Positions 1 through 6,311 of a stretch of DNA of 12,479 nt are shown here, one piece after another. This DNA comes from JBDREF01 sp043820045 (GTDB lineage Bacteria > Planctomycetota > Phycisphaerae > Sedimentisphaerales > Anaerobacaceae): positions 1 to 12,479 of the forward strand of contig JBDREF010000036.1 of the NCBI GenBank assembly GCA_043820045.1. The letters are read 5' to 3'. Made by a program: the position numbers and the translations under genes. Numbering within the stretch: the first letter of the stretch is position 1; each line of letters opens with the position of its first letter. A model generated the notes under the pieces. The model searched no databases, had not been told where the DNA came from, and was given only the letters and a program-made list of their open reading frames with translations.

Positions 1-1
1 C

Positions 2-373
2 AATGCACCCGAACATGCGCTGCTGCAGCCCGGCTATTCGGATGAGGAGTTCTATGCCGCCTACGAAGAGATGGTCGACAAACTGCGACCCTGGACGATC
101 GACTTCCACGTAGCGCAGAACGACGGCGAGGTACACGGCGCAGGTTCGCACGACAAGACGGGCAAGCACTGCCTGGCCGACGATCCCAACGGCAAGCTCG
201 ACATCGTCCGCTGCGCCGGCTACTGGCTCAAGGACGCTGCGGATCGCGATATCCAGCATATCTGCTGGGACGGGTGCATGTTTTCCAACGAGACGCTCGA
301 ATCGCCGGACACGTGGAACGCGATCCTCGATGTGATGCTAAAAGTACGGGCGGCGCACGGGTGGACGTCTTAG
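2..373 (+). CDS. C-terminal part of an unrecognised protein (5' end outside window)
   Basis: The reading frame is open from base 2 to the TAG at 371-373, giving 123 residues of a longer protein; the first in-frame ATG (71) is internal and not needed as a start. Visible features are a stretch rich in His, Trp and Cys (HICWDGCMF, about residues 82-90 of the fragment) and a helical end finishing in AAHGWTS. I do not recognise the family with certainty. The tail could belong to a TIM-barrel sugar isomerase or a related sugar enzyme, judged only from the neighbours. The gene ends 70 bases before the Gfo/Idh/MocA gene on the same strand, with no terminator between them, so it is probably the preceding member of the same operon. 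Coding is likely because the frame is uninterrupted and the base usage matches that of the next genes. Confidence 0.7.
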   Translation, partial: NAPEHALLQPGYSDEEFYAAYEEMVDKLRPWTIDFHVAQNDGEVHGAGSHDKTGKHCLADDPNGKLDIVRCAGYWLKDAADRDIQHICWDGCMFSNETLESPDTWNAILDVMLKVRAAHGWTS

Positions 374-374
374 T

Positions 375-400
375 TGTGAATTCGGAATTGGTGCTTCACA
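375..400. repeat. Small inverted repeats in the gap before the Gfo/Idh/MocA gene
   Basis: TGTGAA (375-380) is matched by TTCACA (395-400) with 14 bases between. Inside lies an 11-base palindrome, AATTCgGAATT (379-389). The outer arms resemble CRP half-sites, but the spacing is wrong for CRP, which has 6 central bases. It could be an operator or chance; no clear promoter with a 16-18 base spacer is seen in this 70-base gap. Confidence 0.25.
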
Positions 401-443
401 TATGCTGCTTCCGGCCTGAGAACTTGAATAAGGAATCACTACA

Positions 444-1589
444 ATGACCAAAAAAAAACTTAATGTTGGCCTCATCGGCTATGGCTTCATGGGGCGCACG
501 CACTCCAACGCATACTGCAAAGTGAACCATTTTTTTGATGTGCCCTATGAGCCCGTTCGGCACGTAGTATGCGGGCTGGATGAGAAGGTGGCCAAAGCCT
601 TTGCTGAGCAGTGGGGTTACAATTCGTACACCACAGACTGGCACAAGGTTATCGAGGACGACAACGTCGATCTGGTGGATATCTGTGTGCCGAACAATGT
701 GCATGCGGAGATCGCCATCGCTGCGGCAAAGGCCGGCAAGGCTATCTTTTGTGAGAAGCCCCTGGCCCTCGATGGCGTTCAGGCAAAGACAATGGTCGAT
801 GCCGTTGAGAAGGCGGGCGTGGCCAACTTCGTCTCGTTCAACTACCGCCGTGTACCTGCTGTCACGCTGGCCAAGCAGTTGATCGACGAGGGACGCCTGG
901 GGCGTATTTTCCACTATCGCGCAAATTTCCTTCAGGACTGGACGATCTCGACGCAGGTTCCACAGGGCGGTATGGCGACCTGGCGGCTGGATGTCAAGGC
1001 CGCCGGTTCCGGTGTGACCGGCGACCTGCTCGCCCACTGCGCCGATACCGCTATGTGGCACAATGGGCCTATCGATACCGTCTGCGCCATGACAGAGACT
1101 TTCATCAAGGAACGGATGCACGTCGAGACGGGCAGGATGGAAAAGGTCGGAATTGACGATGCGTGCATGTTCATGTGTCGGTTCGACAACGGCTCGCTGG
1201 GCAACTTCGAGTCCACCCGCTACGCCCGGGGCCACAAGGCACTATACACTTTCGAGATTAACGGCGAGAAGGCGTCTATCGCCTGGGACCTGCACGATTT
1301 GCACAGACTCAGCTACTTCGATCACGCAGACGATTCGATAGTCCGCGGCTGGCGTTCAGTCCACGTCACCGATGGCGATATGCCTTATATGGACAAATGG
1401 TGGGTGCCCGGCCTTCAGATTGGTTACGAGCACACGTTTGTCCACCAGTTGGCCGACTTCCTGGAGAATCTTGCCGAAGGCAAGCCGACCTCGCCGACGT
1501 TCAAAGAAGCTCTGGCGACACAATACCTCTGCGATGCCGTGCTTAAATCCGCCGCAAACAAGACCTGGGAAAAGGTACAAAGACCCTAA
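444..1589 (+). CDS. Gfo/Idh/MocA family oxidoreductase (NAD(P)-dependent sugar dehydrogenase type)
   Basis: This is a 381-residue protein, normal for the family, which oxidises or reduces sugars and cyclitols with NAD(P). The N-terminal Rossmann fold shows GLIGYGFMG (Gly12, Gly14, Gly17). The family signature Glu-Lys-Pro is in CEKPLALD (104-106). The catalytic-type segment GDLLAHCAD (193-201) has Asp194, His198 and Asp201 in the arrangement expected for the substrate pocket. There is no signal peptide, so it acts in the cytoplasm, unlike many planctomycete members, which carry Tat signals. The start is supported by AAGGA at 430-434, nine bases before the ATG. It is followed after 14 bases by the cupin gene, which has a strong ribosome binding site, so the two are surely cotranscribed. 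The exact substrate cannot be read from the sequence; inositol, glucoside or keto-sugar chemistry are all possible. Confidence 0.93.
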   Translation: MTKKKLNVGLIGYGFMGRTHSNAYCKVNHFFDVPYEPVRHVVCGLDEKVAKAFAEQWGYNSYTTDWHKVIEDDNVDLVDICVPNNVHAEIAIAAAKAGKAIFCEKPLALDGVQAKTMVDAVEKAGVANFVSFNYRRVPAVTLAKQLIDEGRLGRIFHYRANFLQDWTISTQVPQGGMATWRLDVKAAGSGVTGDLLAHCADTAMWHNGPIDTVCAMTETFIKERMHVETGRMEKVGIDDACMFMCRFDNGSLGNFESTRYARGHKALYTFEINGEKASIAWDLHDLHRLSYFDHADDSIVRGWRSVHVTDGDMPYMDKWWVPGLQIGYEHTFVHQLADFLENLAEGKPTSPTFKEALATQYLCDAVLKSAANKTWEKVQRP

Positions 1590-1603
1590 CGAAGGGAGGA
1601 TAT

Positions 1604-2824
1604 ATGTCAGGAAATTCTATTGCTAACAAAGCTCTCGAACAGGGCAAAGGAGTAGTGAGGCTCGCTCCGAACTGGGTGCCGCGTTCTTTCTGCGTGCCGG
1701 GAAGACGCATCAAGCTGCACCCGGACGATTATTATGCGATGGGCGGAGAACGAGGCGGCATCGACGAGCGTTGGTTTGCCTCGACGACCCCGGCGGACAA
1801 CGGACCGCTGACTTCTGAGAATGAGGGCCTGAGTTTTATCGTCTTCGAGGATGGCGGCAAGGTCGAAAAGGTCAGGCTCCTGGACGCCGTGGCCGACCTC
1901 AAGGGCCAGCTCATCGGCGAGCGGCTCTGGAACGAGCATAAGCGATGGCCGATGTACTCGAAGTTCTTCGATAACAAGGCCGCTTTGCCCCACCACATCC
2001 ATCACCGTGACGAGCACGCCGCGCTGACCGGCCAGTTGGGCAAGCCCGAGGCCTACTACTTCCCGCCCCAGGCAAACAACCACGGCGGCGATTTCCCCTA
2101 CACTTTCTTTGGTCTCAGTCCCGGCGTGACCAGAGATCAGGTCCGCAAGGCCCTGCTGGACGCCGCAGAGGGCAGAGACAACTCGATCACGTCTCTGGCG
2201 CCCGCCTATCGGCTCGATGTCGGGACCGGCTGGGATGTCCCGCCGGGTGTCCTTCACGCCCCGGGGAGCCTCTGCACGTATGAGCCGCAGAAGGCCTCGG
2301 ATGTCTTTGCGATGTATGAGAACATCACCCACGACCAGGTCGTACCCAAAGAGCTGTTGTGGAAGGACACGCCGAAGGACAAGGATGGCGACGTCGATTG
2401 GCTGCTCAGCGTCATCGACTGGGACCTCAATGTCGATCCGGATTTCGCAAAGAATCGCTTCATGGCTCCCAAGCCGGTAAGGCCTGTGGCTGAAATGGAG
2501 GCCGAAGGTTACATTGAGAACTGGATATGCTATAAGTCAGCGGCCTTCAGTGCCAAAGAGTTGACGGTGCTGCCCGGCAAGACGGTGACTATTAAGGATA
2601 GCGCCGCCTACGGATTCATAACCATGCAGGGGCACGGCAAGCTCGGCGTCTGGGATATCGAGACTCCGGCACTTATAAGGTATGGCCAGTTGACGTATGA
2701 TGAGTTCTTCGTAACCGAAAAGGCCGCCAAAGAGGGCGTTAAGATCACGAATCCCTCCAAGACTGACCCGATTGTCCTGCTCAAGCACTTTGGGCCGGAC
2801 GACCCTGATTTGGCAATCGAGTAA
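1604..2824 (+). CDS. Cupin protein related to type I phosphomannose isomerase
   Basis: This 406-residue cytoplasmic protein resembles the type I mannose-6-phosphate isomerase / cupin superfamily. The metal-site cluster is HHIHH (130-134), followed by a GKPEAYYF segment (Lys147, Glu149) that matches the GK.E.WY motif of phosphomannose isomerases. VPPGVLHAPGS (212-222) corresponds to the VP.G..HA loop that carries a further metal-binding His (His218). A C-terminal segment (about 305-395) looks like a second beta-rich cupin half. It probably isomerises or binds a sugar or sugar phosphate, but the long N-terminal region and divergent sequence mean the mannose-6-phosphate activity is not certain. 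Translation starts behind a very strong AAGGGAGGA (1592-1600), three bases before the ATG. The gene is last in the operon, and an intrinsic terminator begins four bases after its TAA. Confidence 0.85.
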   Translation: MSGNSIANKALEQGKGVVRLAPNWVPRSFCVPGRRIKLHPDDYYAMGGERGGIDERWFASTTPADNGPLTSENEGLSFIVFEDGGKVEKVRLLDAVADLKGQLIGERLWNEHKRWPMYSKFFDNKAALPHHIHHRDEHAALTGQLGKPEAYYFPPQANNHGGDFPYTFFGLSPGVTRDQVRKALLDAAEGRDNSITSLAPAYRLDVGTGWDVPPGVLHAPGSLCTYEPQKASDVFAMYENITHDQVVPKELLWKDTPKDKDGDVDWLLSVIDWDLNVDPDFAKNRFMAPKPVRPVAEMEAEGYIENWICYKSAAFSAKELTVLPGKTVTIKDSAAYGFITMQGHGKLGVWDIETPALIRYGQLTYDEFFVTEKAAKEGVKITNPSKTDPIVLLKHFGPDDPDLAIE

Positions 2825-2827
2825 ACA

Positions 2828-2871
2828 ACCGACCCCATCCCGGCATCGGCTGGGATGGGGTCGGTATTTTT
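2828..2871 (+). terminator. Strong intrinsic terminator of the Gfo/cupin operon
   Basis: A perfect 14-bp stem pairs ACCGACCCCATCCC (2828-2841) with GGGATGGGGTCGGT (2852-2865) around a 10-base loop and is followed by ATTTTT (2866-2871). It starts four bases after the stop codon of the cupin gene. It lies between convergent genes, but on the minus strand the tail is only GGTTGTTTAC, so it would work poorly for the opposite gene. Confidence 0.93.
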
Positions 2872-2884
2872 GCATTCACGATTT

Positions 2885-3814
2885 TCAGACGTCGCAGACT
2901 TTTATCGCCTCGGTCAGGCCTTCGAGTGGCTCTCGTGTGGGTACGAACTCGTGGCCCACATAGCCGGTATAACCTGTCTTTGCGATTTCCTCCATGATCG
3001 CCCGATAGTTTATTTCCTGCTTGTCGTCCAGCTCGCCGCGGCCGGGATTGCCGGCGGTGTGGTAGTGGCCGATGTAGTCTTTGTATTGCCGGATACGGGA
3101 GATGATGTCGCCGTCCATAATCTGCACGTGGTAGATGTCGAACAGCAGCTTCATTCTCGGTGAGCCGACCTGCCTAATGATATCTATGCAGTAGTCGATG
3201 TGGTCGCCCTGGTAGCCCGGATGGCCCTTCATCTCGACGGCGACGCGGCTGTTGAGTATTTCGAGGCATATGTTGACCTTCTTTTTTTCGGCGTGGCCGA
3301 CGATTTTTTTGAGGCCCTTGACGCAGTTAGCGGCGCCGACGTCGTCGGGGATGTCCTCTCGGAAACCTGTAAAAGCGATGACGCTGGGGAAGTTGTACTC
3401 GGCGCACGCATCAATAGCGTTACGGGTGCTGGAGACAATCATGTCGTGGTATTCTGGATTGTTGAAGCCCTTCACAAATGGCGGATCCGGCATGCCGTTG
3501 GGCGCCAGGGCGCAGGTCAGGCCGTACTTTTTGAGGGTAGGAAAGTCGTCTGGCCCGACCAGCTCGATGCTCTTGCAGCCCAAGGCTTTCGAGATTTGAC
3601 ACGTTTTGTCGAGGTTCCAGTATTGTGCGAAGCACCAGTAAGCGACAGAATGGTTGATACGTCCCTTGGTGGCTGCCGGTTTCGGATTGCTTCGGAGCGA
3701 TTTGCAGGAGCCGAGGGTCAGAGCCGCGGCGCCTGTGCCGGCAACCATCTTAAGCATGTTGCGCCGATTGATACGGTCATGCTGAGGGAGATTTGTTTGA
3801 ATCTTTTCGCTCAT
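2885..3814 (-). CDS. Tat-exported TIM-barrel lipoprotein, hydroxypyruvate isomerase-like / sugar isomerase-epimerase
   Basis: This is a 309-residue protein. The N-terminus carries a twin-arginine motif, NRRNMLK (Arg17, Arg18), a hydrophobic stretch, and a lipobox LGSC with Cys37, so it is predicted to fold in the cytoplasm, pass through Tat and be lipid-anchored. The rest (about 55-305) reads as a xylose-isomerase-like TIM barrel of hydroxypyruvate isomerase type. Candidate metal ligands by position are Glu185 (CLEIL), Asp226 (LLFDIYH) and Glu289 (GHEF). The segment GHYHTAGNPGRGE (249-261) aligns with the HIQIA..PGR region of Hyi proteins, with His252 at the place of the usual Gln ligand. The reaction is probably aldose-ketose isomerisation or epimerisation, but the substrate is unknown, and export argues against hydroxypyruvate itself. 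The start is backed by AAAGGA a few bases upstream and by its own promoter at 3916-3943. It converges on the cupin gene. Confidence 0.88.
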   Translation of the reverse strand: MSEKIQTNLPQHDRINRRNMLKMVAGTGAAALTLGSCKSLRSNPKPAATKGRINHSVAYWCFAQYWNLDKTCQISKALGCKSIELVGPDDFPTLKKYGLTCALAPNGMPDPPFVKGFNNPEYHDMIVSSTRNAIDACAEYNFPSVIAFTGFREDIPDDVGAANCVKGLKKIVGHAEKKKVNICLEILNSRVAVEMKGHPGYQGDHIDYCIDIIRQVGSPRMKLLFDIYHVQIMDGDIISRIRQYKDYIGHYHTAGNPGRGELDDKQEINYRAIMEEIAKTGYTGYVGHEFVPTREPLEGLTEAIKVCDV

Positions 3815-3915
3815 CCTGAATTCCTTTCTGTTTGCCTGATGGTCTCTTGGCCGGAGTTTTTGCAGAAGTCCATCTTCCTAATGAGCGTCTCTGCCATACC
3901 GGTCACACAGAGAGA

Positions 3916-3943
3916 ACTATAGATTCTTCAGCGGGGCCGTCAA
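3916..3943 (-). promoter_or_regulatory. Sigma70-type promoter for the Tat TIM-barrel gene
   Basis: Read on the minus strand, TTGACG (3943-3938) is separated by 16 bases from TATAGT (3921-3916). Each box matches five of six consensus bases. The start point would be near 3909, giving a leader of about 95 bases before the ATG at 3814. The leader contains ATGAGCG (plus-strand 3881-3887), identical to one half of the dyad at 4876-4895. The promoter lies just downstream of the regulator's terminator, which makes this a separate transcription unit. Confidence 0.7.
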
Positions 3944-3960
3944 GAAAAAAACGATAGAGT

Positions 3961-4014
3961 GAAAAGAGCCCCCGCTTTGCCTGGTTTTGAAGACGCGAGA
4001 GAAAGGAGGGGCTC
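3961..4014 (-). terminator. Probable intrinsic terminator of the regulator gene
   Basis: On the minus strand GAGCCCC (4014-4008) pairs with GGGGCTC (3972-3966), and the stem can continue through a G-T pair, one mismatch, a C-G pair and TTT/AAA. It is followed by TTTTC (3965-3961). It lies about 40 bases after the regulator's stop. The long loop makes it weaker than the other terminators in the window. Confidence 0.55.
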
Positions 4015-4053
4015 CGGAAATAGTGAAAAACTGATTATTAATATGATAACATT

Positions 4054-4719
4054 CTATTGCTTGTCGTGTCTATTGTGGGGACTACGAATTTCAACCGGTT
4101 TTACCTCTTTTTTTTTGTCCCCCTCGATATCGATCAGTTTCATTGTCACAACCCGCTTGACAAGATCGACCAGGTTATCTACGCCAAGTTTTCGCATAAA
4201 GTGCTCGCGGTGTACTTCCACTGTTCTTATGGACCGGTTGAGCAGATTGGCTATTTCCTTGCTGGTCTTGCCGGCAATGACCAGTTTCAACACTCTTGTT
4301 TCGGTCTGGGTCAAAGCCTTGCCCAGATCGCCGTCATTGGCGGTGCCTTCCTCCAATATCGACTTGACCTTCCGCAAAAAATCGCTCCTGTCGAAAGGCT
4401 CTTCGATGACATCCTCGGCTCCGGCTTTGATGGCATCTACGGCCGTTGATATGTCGGCGTGACCGCTCATAACAAGAACAGGCAGCCAGGGAGCAAGCTG
4501 TTTGACCTGTCTCAACAGCTCAACGCCGTCCATATCGGGGGTTTCCAACTCTGTAATTAGCAAATCGCACCGCTGGGCGTGCAGCCGCTCTAAGCATTTG
4601 CCCGGACGAGTAAAGCGGGTCACTTCGGCACCAAGGTTTCCAAGTGCTTCACTAATAGCCTGGAATACCTTTGGCTCGCCGTCAACAATGAAGATAGGTT
4701 GTTCCGCGATATTTGCCAT
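4054..4719 (-). CDS. FixJ/LuxR-type response regulator with a degenerate receiver domain
   Basis: This is a 221-residue protein with an N-terminal receiver domain (about 7-122), a short linker and a LuxR/FixJ helix-turn-helix (about 134-192, including TSKEIANLLNRSIRTVEVH). The order and length are typical of NarL/FixJ regulators. The receiver is abnormal. The acidic pocket reads IVDGE (Asp13, Gly14, Glu15) instead of an Asp pair. The phospho-acceptor position in LLITELETP is Glu57 instead of Asp. The conserved Lys of the EKPF motif is Glu107 (EEPFD). Ser85 and the MDG turn are kept. A Glu at the acceptor often mimics phosphorylation, so the protein may be constitutively active or controlled some other way. 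The ATG at 4719 is chosen because the receiver fold begins there; the 133 codons open upstream read as non-coding. AGAGGA lies 14 bases upstream of the ATG. It is divergent from the exported TIM-barrel/AKR/cytochrome operon and may regulate it. No sensor kinase lies in the window. Confidence 0.92.
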   Translation of the reverse strand: MANIAEQPIFIVDGEPKVFQAISEALGNLGAEVTRFTRPGKCLERLHAQRCDLLITELETPDMDGVELLRQVKQLAPWLPVLVMSGHADISTAVDAIKAGAEDVIEEPFDRSDFLRKVKSILEEGTANDGDLGKALTQTETRVLKLVIAGKTSKEIANLLNRSIRTVEVHREHFMRKLGVDNLVDLVKRVVTMKLIDIEGDKKKEVKPVEIRSPHNRHDKQ

Positions 4720-4875
4720 TGTCACTCGGTAGTTCCTCTTACCTATACTACAAAGACGTTTTCTGAATGGAAATGTTACAGTTTTTTTGGAAAAAAAAAT
4801 CGCGAGCGGGTGAAAAGATAATGCCAATGCGGTCCCAGTCTGTGAATAGAGGGGCAAGGAATATACGTGTAAACT

Positions 4876-4895
4876 GCAATGAGCGGGCTCATAGC
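4876..4895. repeat. 20-bp dyad, candidate regulator operator
   Basis: GCaATGAGCggGCTCATaGC is symmetric at eight of nine pairs around a central GG. The length and symmetry fit a binding site for a dimeric helix-turn-helix protein such as the adjacent LuxR-type regulator. It lies about 157 bases upstream of the regulator start and about 385 bases upstream of the -35 box of the divergent operon, so the distance to that promoter is long. Assignment to the regulator is inference. Confidence 0.45.
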
Positions 4896-5009
4896 ACCGT
4901 AGCGTCTTTCTGATCGATGTGTTTATTGTGGTAACTACGTATTTTTGGTGAGAATGGTGTTCGTACATGAAAAAAGTAGCAATTGCACCGGCGGCGTGGA
5001 TCACCGGAG

Positions 5010-5033
5010 AGCCAGACAATTGGCTTGTGTCTG
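5010..5033. repeat. Overlapping inverted repeats in the divergent region
   Basis: Two interleaved pairs are seen: AGCCA (5010-5014) with TGGCT (5021-5025), and CAGACA (5013-5018) with TGTCTG (5028-5033). They are mutually exclusive as hairpins. They may be an operator, a structured leader or chance. Confidence 0.3.
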
Positions 5034-5066
5034 ATGTGCAACCGCGTGTGTGGCCAGGCTGTAGGA

Positions 5067-5085
5067 CCTGTAGCGAAGCTACTGG
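5067..5085. repeat. Short inverted repeat in the divergent region
   Basis: CCtGTAGC (5067-5074) faces GCTACtGG (5078-5085) around a three-base GAA centre, with one T-T mismatch. It could form a small hairpin or be a protein site. Taken alone it could be chance. Confidence 0.25.
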
Positions 5086-5114
5086 CAGAGCAATATCTGG
5101 ATTGAGAATTGGCT

Positions 5115-5138
5115 CCATGTTCTGGTTTCAAGAACTGG
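5115..5138. repeat. Imperfect inverted repeat upstream of the TIM-barrel operon promoter
   Basis: CCAtGTTCT (5115-5123) pairs with AGAACTGG (5131-5138) around GGTTTCA, with one bulged T. It lies about 145 bases upstream of the -35 box. It may be an activator site or part of a transcribed structure. Confidence 0.3.
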
Positions 5139-5280
5139 GGTCCGTCAGTCAGCATCCCCCGCATGGCCGACACTTCTCTCATCGGCGATCCGGACAGTTG
5201 CCGGCTTCAAACAAGAGGTCGGCCGCATATTTCTGCGTGCCGGAGACCGATTTCTGCTCTCCGGATGGTTGAAATACCGT

Positions 5281-5309
5281 TTGACAGGCGGCCGAAGATG
5301 TGCTAATCT
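5281..5309 (+). promoter_or_regulatory. Promoter of the TIM-barrel/AKR/cytochrome operon
   Basis: A perfect TTGACA (5281-5286) is followed after exactly 17 bases by TAATCT (5304-5309), which keeps the first, second and last bases of the -10 consensus. Transcription would start near 5316, leaving a leader of about 50 bases before the ATG at 5366. The in-frame ATG at 5300 lies inside the promoter, which argues against it as the start. Confidence 0.65.
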
Positions 5310-5365
5310 GGGCACATTATGGATGGTTGCCTTGTTGGGTCTGGTTGGAAGCAGCCAGTTTTGCG

Positions 5366-6256
5366 ATGAACGAAAGCTTGAATCGACGCAATTTTCTCAA
5401 AGCCGTGGGCTTGGGTGGGGCGGCGGTTATTACGGTGCCGGCGATTCCGATGCTGGCCCAGGGGGAGGTATCCGGCAAGACATGGCAGATGAGGCTGTCC
5501 ACATCCTCGATTCATTTCATGGAATTGCCCATCGAGCAGGCCTGTGAGCGAATCGCTGGATTGAGTTTCGAGGCGATCGACATCTGGTCAGCCCATGAGA
5601 ACTGCCCTCACCTGGACGATGTCGCCAAACGCCTGGGCCCCGAAGGACTCAAGGAACTGCTGGCAAAGCATAAGCTCAAGCTTTTCGCCTTTTCAGTCTA
5701 TAAGGGCGGCTATGGTCGTTATGCAGAATTGCTGGGCAAGGCCGGAGGTGGTATGGCCGTTCGGGGCAGCAGCGGGGCCTGCAAGCCTGAAGAACTGACC
5801 CTGCGGATGCGTGAGTTTATCGACAGCCTCAAACCTCTGCTTGAGCTTGCCGAGGAGAACAACTCGTATCTGGCCATCGAGAACCATGGCAATGCCCTTC
5901 TCTGCTCGCTTGATTCGCTCAAAGCGTTCGTCGATATCAATAAATCGCCGAGGCTGGGAATCGCTCTGGCCCCGTATCACATCCAGAGCCTCAAAGCTTC
6001 GGTGCCCGAGGCCATACGCATCTGCGGCCGGCAGCTTCTGTTCTTCTACGCATGGCAGCATTATCCCGGTTCTGAGCAGCTTCCAGGTGTCGGGCCGACC
6101 GACATGACGCCCTGGATTCGTGCCCTGGCGGACGTCAATTACCGCGGCTATGTCAATCCTTTCATGCACGGGCATCCGGATGCTGATGTAATGACGGCCA
6201 ACCTGGCCAAATCGCGAGATTATCTGAGAAACTGCTATGAGAAAGCAAACAACTAA
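5366..6256 (+). CDS. Tat-exported TIM-barrel protein (sugar isomerase/epimerase-like) with altered active-site residues
   Basis: This is a 296-residue protein. The N-terminus has NRRNFLK (Arg7, Arg8) and a hydrophobic stretch ending near MLAQ, a twin-arginine signal without a lipobox, so it should be a soluble or loosely bound periplasmic protein. Residues about 38-290 read as an AP-endonuclease-2/xylose-isomerase-like TIM barrel. Glu172 in AIENHG matches the usual first metal ligand. The second ligand position, normally Asp before P.H, is Ala202 (IALAPYH), and the last strand, which normally ends in Glu, reads YVNPFMHG. It may therefore bind substrate without normal metal chemistry, or use other residues such as His174, His205 or His232. 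The ATG at 5366 is chosen because it gives a normal Tat signal and lies downstream of the promoter; the ribosome site is weak (TGGAAG 13 bases upstream). It is first in an operon with the aldo/keto reductase, 55 bases on. Confidence 0.85.
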   Translation: MNESLNRRNFLKAVGLGGAAVITVPAIPMLAQGEVSGKTWQMRLSTSSIHFMELPIEQACERIAGLSFEAIDIWSAHENCPHLDDVAKRLGPEGLKELLAKHKLKLFAFSVYKGGYGRYAELLGKAGGGMAVRGSSGACKPEELTLRMREFIDSLKPLLELAEENNSYLAIENHGNALLCSLDSLKAFVDINKSPRLGIALAPYHIQSLKASVPEAIRICGRQLLFFYAWQHYPGSEQLPGVGPTDMTPWIRALADVNYRGYVNPFMHGHPDADVMTANLAKSRDYLRNCYEKANN

Positions 6257-6311
6257 GTGTAATATATTAGCCAAATCATAAACTGGAACCCGGAAATAAA
6301 GGAGCATGAGT

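Larger units (their letters stand above)
4720..5280. other. Long divergent intergenic region, probably regulatory
   Basis: About 560 bases without a convincing gene separate the regulator start from the promoter of the TIM-barrel/AKR/cytochrome operon. It holds oligo-T and oligo-A tracts (about 4782-4799) that could bend DNA, a 20-bp dyad at 4876-4895 and several shorter inverted repeats between 5010 and 5138. Frames open across it give unlikely proteins, rich in Cys, Trp, His and Ser with no domain, so I call none. I found no strong promoter for the minus-strand regulator; a TAGTAT box near its leader lacks a good -35 partner. A small RNA in this gap cannot be excluded. Confidence 0.5.

Noticed and set aside
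375..400. CRP-type binding site before the Gfo/Idh/MocA gene
   Set aside because: The half-sites resemble TGTGA/TCACA, but the arms are 14 bases apart instead of the spacing CRP needs, so it is kept only as a weak inverted repeat.
396..1235. Long minus-strand frame opposite the Gfo/Idh/MocA gene
   Set aside because: It is antisense to a gene with clear family motifs and shows no motifs of its own; high GC third positions make such shadow frames common here.
1607..2332. Long minus-strand frame opposite the cupin gene
   Set aside because: It is a shadow of a well-supported gene, with no recognisable domain.
3200..3922. 240-residue plus-strand frame opposite the Tat TIM barrel
   Set aside because: It is antisense to the TIM-barrel gene and runs through that gene's promoter; no motif is seen.
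4720..5118. Upstream extension of the regulator to an ATG at 5118 (133 extra residues)
   Set aside because: The added sequence has no domain and an unlikely composition, and the receiver fold begins exactly at the Met encoded at 4719.
4967..5272. Possible 101-residue gene on the plus strand in the divergent gap
   Set aside because: There is no domain or signal, the composition is unlike protein, and the ribosome site is poor. It also covers the inverted-repeat cluster, which suggests non-coding DNA.
5300..5365. Earlier in-frame ATG at 5300 for the Tat TIM-barrel gene
   Set aside because: It lies between the -35 and -10 boxes, would put 22 Trp-rich residues before the Tat motif, and has no ribosome binding site.
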